Shown piece after piece: positions 15,138 through 16,495 of a stretch of 16,495 nt of DNA. Origin of the DNA: Bacillota bacterium (GTDB taxonomy: Bacteria > Bacillota_B > Desulfitobacteriia > Desulfitobacteriales > Desulfitobacteriaceae). Location: contig JAJYAS010000010.1 of the NCBI GenBank assembly GCA_021779415.1, forward strand, positions 1-16,495, read 5' to 3'. How positions within the stretch are numbered: the stretch's first letter is position 1; each line of letters starts with the position of its first letter. A program made the position numbers and the translations under genes. The notes beneath the pieces were generated by a model, which did no database searches, was not told where the DNA came from, and was given only the letters and a program-made list of their open reading frames with translations.

Positions 15138-15938
15138 ATGTTAGAAGAAAGCCCTATCCTCATAAAAACAACTCATTTTGATACGGAGCTAAAGGAAAGG
15201 CTGGATTGGTTTCTACAACAACCCGGTTGTCACTGGATGCTAACTCGGAGTGGGGAAGGAGCGCCACCTGAACTCGCGATCACACGTCGTGGTGTTTTTT
15301 TGTCGTATGGAACAGAACAATTGTCCTTCCATCCGAGTATGGCCTTAATACGTCTGATAAATCTTCTGCGAGGTGGATCAGATCGTTACCTCGAAGCGAC
15401 CCAAATAACGGCGGGAGGCTCTTTGCTTGACGCTACGCTTGGTTTAGGAACGGATGCACTGATCGGGGCATGGGCGGTCGGTGAAAAAGGCAGAGTGCTC
15501 GCACTAGAGAAATCGCCGATCCTCGCGGCTATGGTACAAGATGGATTGAATCACTTTAAAGATCTGATTCCGAACTCCAAGAACCAGGATAAACAAGAAG
15601 CTTGGTTGGCTTTGTCACGAGTTTCTCCGCAAATTAAAGTCCGTTGGGGAGACTATCGAAGCTATTTATCCAACATCCCCACTCGCTCTGTTGATGTCGT
15701 CTATTTCGATCCGATGTTTCGCCAAACGTATGAGCGTTCTCACTCCATCCAGCCCTTGCACCGATGGTCTGACCATAGTCCGCTCGATCAAGCGACAGTT
15801 TTAGAAGCTTGTCGGATTGCTAGGCAAAGAGTCGTACTTAAGGAGCGCAAAAACAGTCCAGAGTTCCGACGTCTTGGTTTTGACATTCTACTCGGAGGAC
15901 AATACAGTCCGGTCGATTATGGTGTTATTTTAGTTTAA
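15138..15938 (+). CDS. RsmJ-like class I SAM-dependent methyltransferase
   Basis: A putative methyltransferase of 266 residues from the ATG at 15138. The Rossmann motif I is DATLGLGTDAL (98-108), an acidic motif II residue follows in LALEKSPILAAMVQDGL (Glu124), and the catalytic-type motif IV is VYFDPMF (188-194). These blocks resemble RsmJ (YhiQ), which methylates the N2 of G1516 in 16S rRNA in E. coli, but the similarity is by eye and the Gram-positive homologues (YpiP-like) are uncharacterised as far as I know. The N-terminal 90 residues form a separate region with no motif I recognise. Start choice: ATG at 15138 has GGAGGT at 15129-15134 with short spacing; an upstream in-frame ATG at 15108 has no good ribosome site, but cannot be excluded. 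It lies between mutL and miaA with no terminator, so it is probably in the same operon. Confidence 0.82.
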   Translation: MLEESPILIKTTHFDTELKERLDWFLQQPGCHWMLTRSGEGAPPELAITRRGVFLSYGTEQLSFHPSMALIRLINLLRGGSDRYLEATQITAGGSLLDATLGLGTDALIGAWAVGEKGRVLALEKSPILAAMVQDGLNHFKDLIPNSKNQDKQEAWLALSRVSPQIKVRWGDYRSYLSNIPTRSVDVVYFDPMFRQTYERSHSIQPLHRWSDHSPLDQATVLEACRIARQRVVLKERKNSPEFRRLGFDILLGGQYSPVDYGVILV

Positions 15939-15939
15939 T

Positions 15940-15945
15940 GGAGGG
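15940..15945 (+). promoter_or_regulatory. Ribosome binding site for miaA (GTG start)
   Basis: GGAGGG begins two bases after the methyltransferase stop and lies seven bases before GTG at 15953. An in-frame TTG at 15950 is only four bases away and less likely. Confidence 0.65.
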
Positions 15946-15952
15946 TGGTTTG

Positions 15953-16495
15953 GTGTACCCACTTATAATAATTATTGGCCCGACCGGCATCGGAAAGTCT
16001 GCACTTGGTTTAGAATTGGCCCAGAAAATGGGAGGAGAAATCATTTCTGGAGATTCTATTCAACTCTACCGAAAACTTGATATTGGTTCAGCTAAACCTA
16101 CCACATCAGAACTTCAACTCGTCCAACATCATCTGATTGATTACTTAGATCCAACAGAACCTTTTTCAGCAGCTCAGTTTAAATTGCTGGCTACTTCCCT
16201 AATTGAAGAGATTAGGGGTCGAGGACATGTCCCAATTGTGGTCGGTGGAACAGGACTATATATTCGTTCTCTGCTCGATCCCTATGACTTTTCCCAACAC
16301 GGCTCGGAAGAAATTCGCTCCAAATGGAAGGACTTTATTGCCTTACATGGAAACTTGGCGCTCCATAAGGAACTGAAAGAACACGACCCTGAAACGGCAG
16401 AGCAGTTGCACCCCAACGACGTTTTTCGCATTATTCGGGCTCTTGAAGTGTGGGAATTAACGGGCAAAACCCTATCGAGTCAACGTCAATTTAGA
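15953..16495 (+). CDS. miaA: tRNA dimethylallyltransferase MiaA (3' end outside window)
   Basis: Transfers a dimethylallyl group from DMAPP to N6 of A37 in tRNAs reading UNN codons, making i6A, the substrate of MiaB. The window holds the first 181 codons; the family is about 310 residues, so roughly 130 are missing downstream. Visible motifs: P-loop GPTGIGKS (9-16; most relatives have GPTASGKS), the catalytic-site segment SGDSIQLYRKLDIGSAKP (32-49, with Asp34 and Ser35), HHLID (59-63), VVGGTGLYI (96-104) and DVFRIIRALEV (156-166). The GTG start is preceded by GGAGGG, 14 bases after the methyltransferase stop. It sits at the end of the visible mutS-mutL operon, a position that matches the common mutL-miaA order in bacteria. 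Confidence 0.96.
   Translation, partial: MYPLIIIIGPTGIGKSALGLELAQKMGGEIISGDSIQLYRKLDIGSAKPTTSELQLVQHHLIDYLDPTEPFSAAQFKLLATSLIEEIRGRGHVPIVVGGTGLYIRSLLDPYDFSQHGSEEIRSKWKDFIALHGNLALHKELKEHDPETAEQLHPNDVFRIIRALEVWELTGKTLSSQRQFR

Noticed and set aside
1..16495. CRISPR array, insertion sequence, tRNA or prophage remnant
   Set aside because: No spaced direct repeats, transposase motifs, tRNA-like cloverleaf or phage genes were seen; gene content is compact and chromosomal.

Overview
The window looks like chromosomal DNA of a spore-forming, low-to-mid GC Firmicute of class Clostridia. A Desulfosporosinus/Desulfitobacterium-type Peptococcaceae is my best guess, inferred from gene content, frequent TTG and GTG starts and codon use, not from a database search. 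All recognisable genes lie on the + strand. I see no insertion sequence, prophage gene, CRISPR array, rRNA or tRNA.

Layout. (1) 1-1386: the 3' part of an exported LysM-G5-M23 cell-wall endopeptidase, closed by a clear intrinsic terminator. (2) 1508-1933: a YbgC-type hotdog thioesterase. (3) 1934-2306: a short intergenic region with a 40-residue ORF that has its own extended -10 promoter, a 20-bp palindrome over the -10 box, a strong Shine-Dalgarno site and a terminator. (4) 2307-5484: a three-gene unit made of a DegV-family lipid-binding protein, an exported S11 D-Ala-D-Ala carboxypeptidase (TTG start) and an AI-2E/YtvI-type membrane protein. (5) 5542-7510: miaB behind a near-consensus promoter, then a YlbF/YmcA-family protein with a regular Cys-Gly tail, then a terminator. 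(6) 7564-16495: mutS, a hydantoinase/oxoprolinase-family ATPase, a histone-deacetylase-fold deacetylase with a C-terminal Cys-pair domain, mutL, an RsmJ-like methyltransferase and the 5' part of miaA. This run has short gaps or 4-bp overlaps and probably forms one operon.

How the genes fit together. The order miaB - ymcA-like - mutS - mutL recalls the Bacillus subtilis ymcB-ymcA-cotE-mutS-mutL region, and mutL-miaA is a common pairing. MutS and MutL are the mismatch-repair core. MutL carries the endonuclease motifs and both proteins show beta-clamp-like motifs, as expected of a MutH-less bacterium. MiaA and MiaB carry out successive steps of ms2i6A37 tRNA modification. The YlbF/YmcA-family protein suggests a link to RNase Y-dependent RNA processing and sporulation.

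The most unusual part is the hydantoinase-deacetylase pair inserted between mutS and mutL and coupled by overlapping start/stop codons to each other and to mutL. Its substrate cannot be read from the sequence. It is the best candidate here for an undescribed two-enzyme system. The small promoter-operator-ORF unit at 1961-2231 and the metal-ligand-like tail of the YlbF/YmcA protein are the next most interesting signals.
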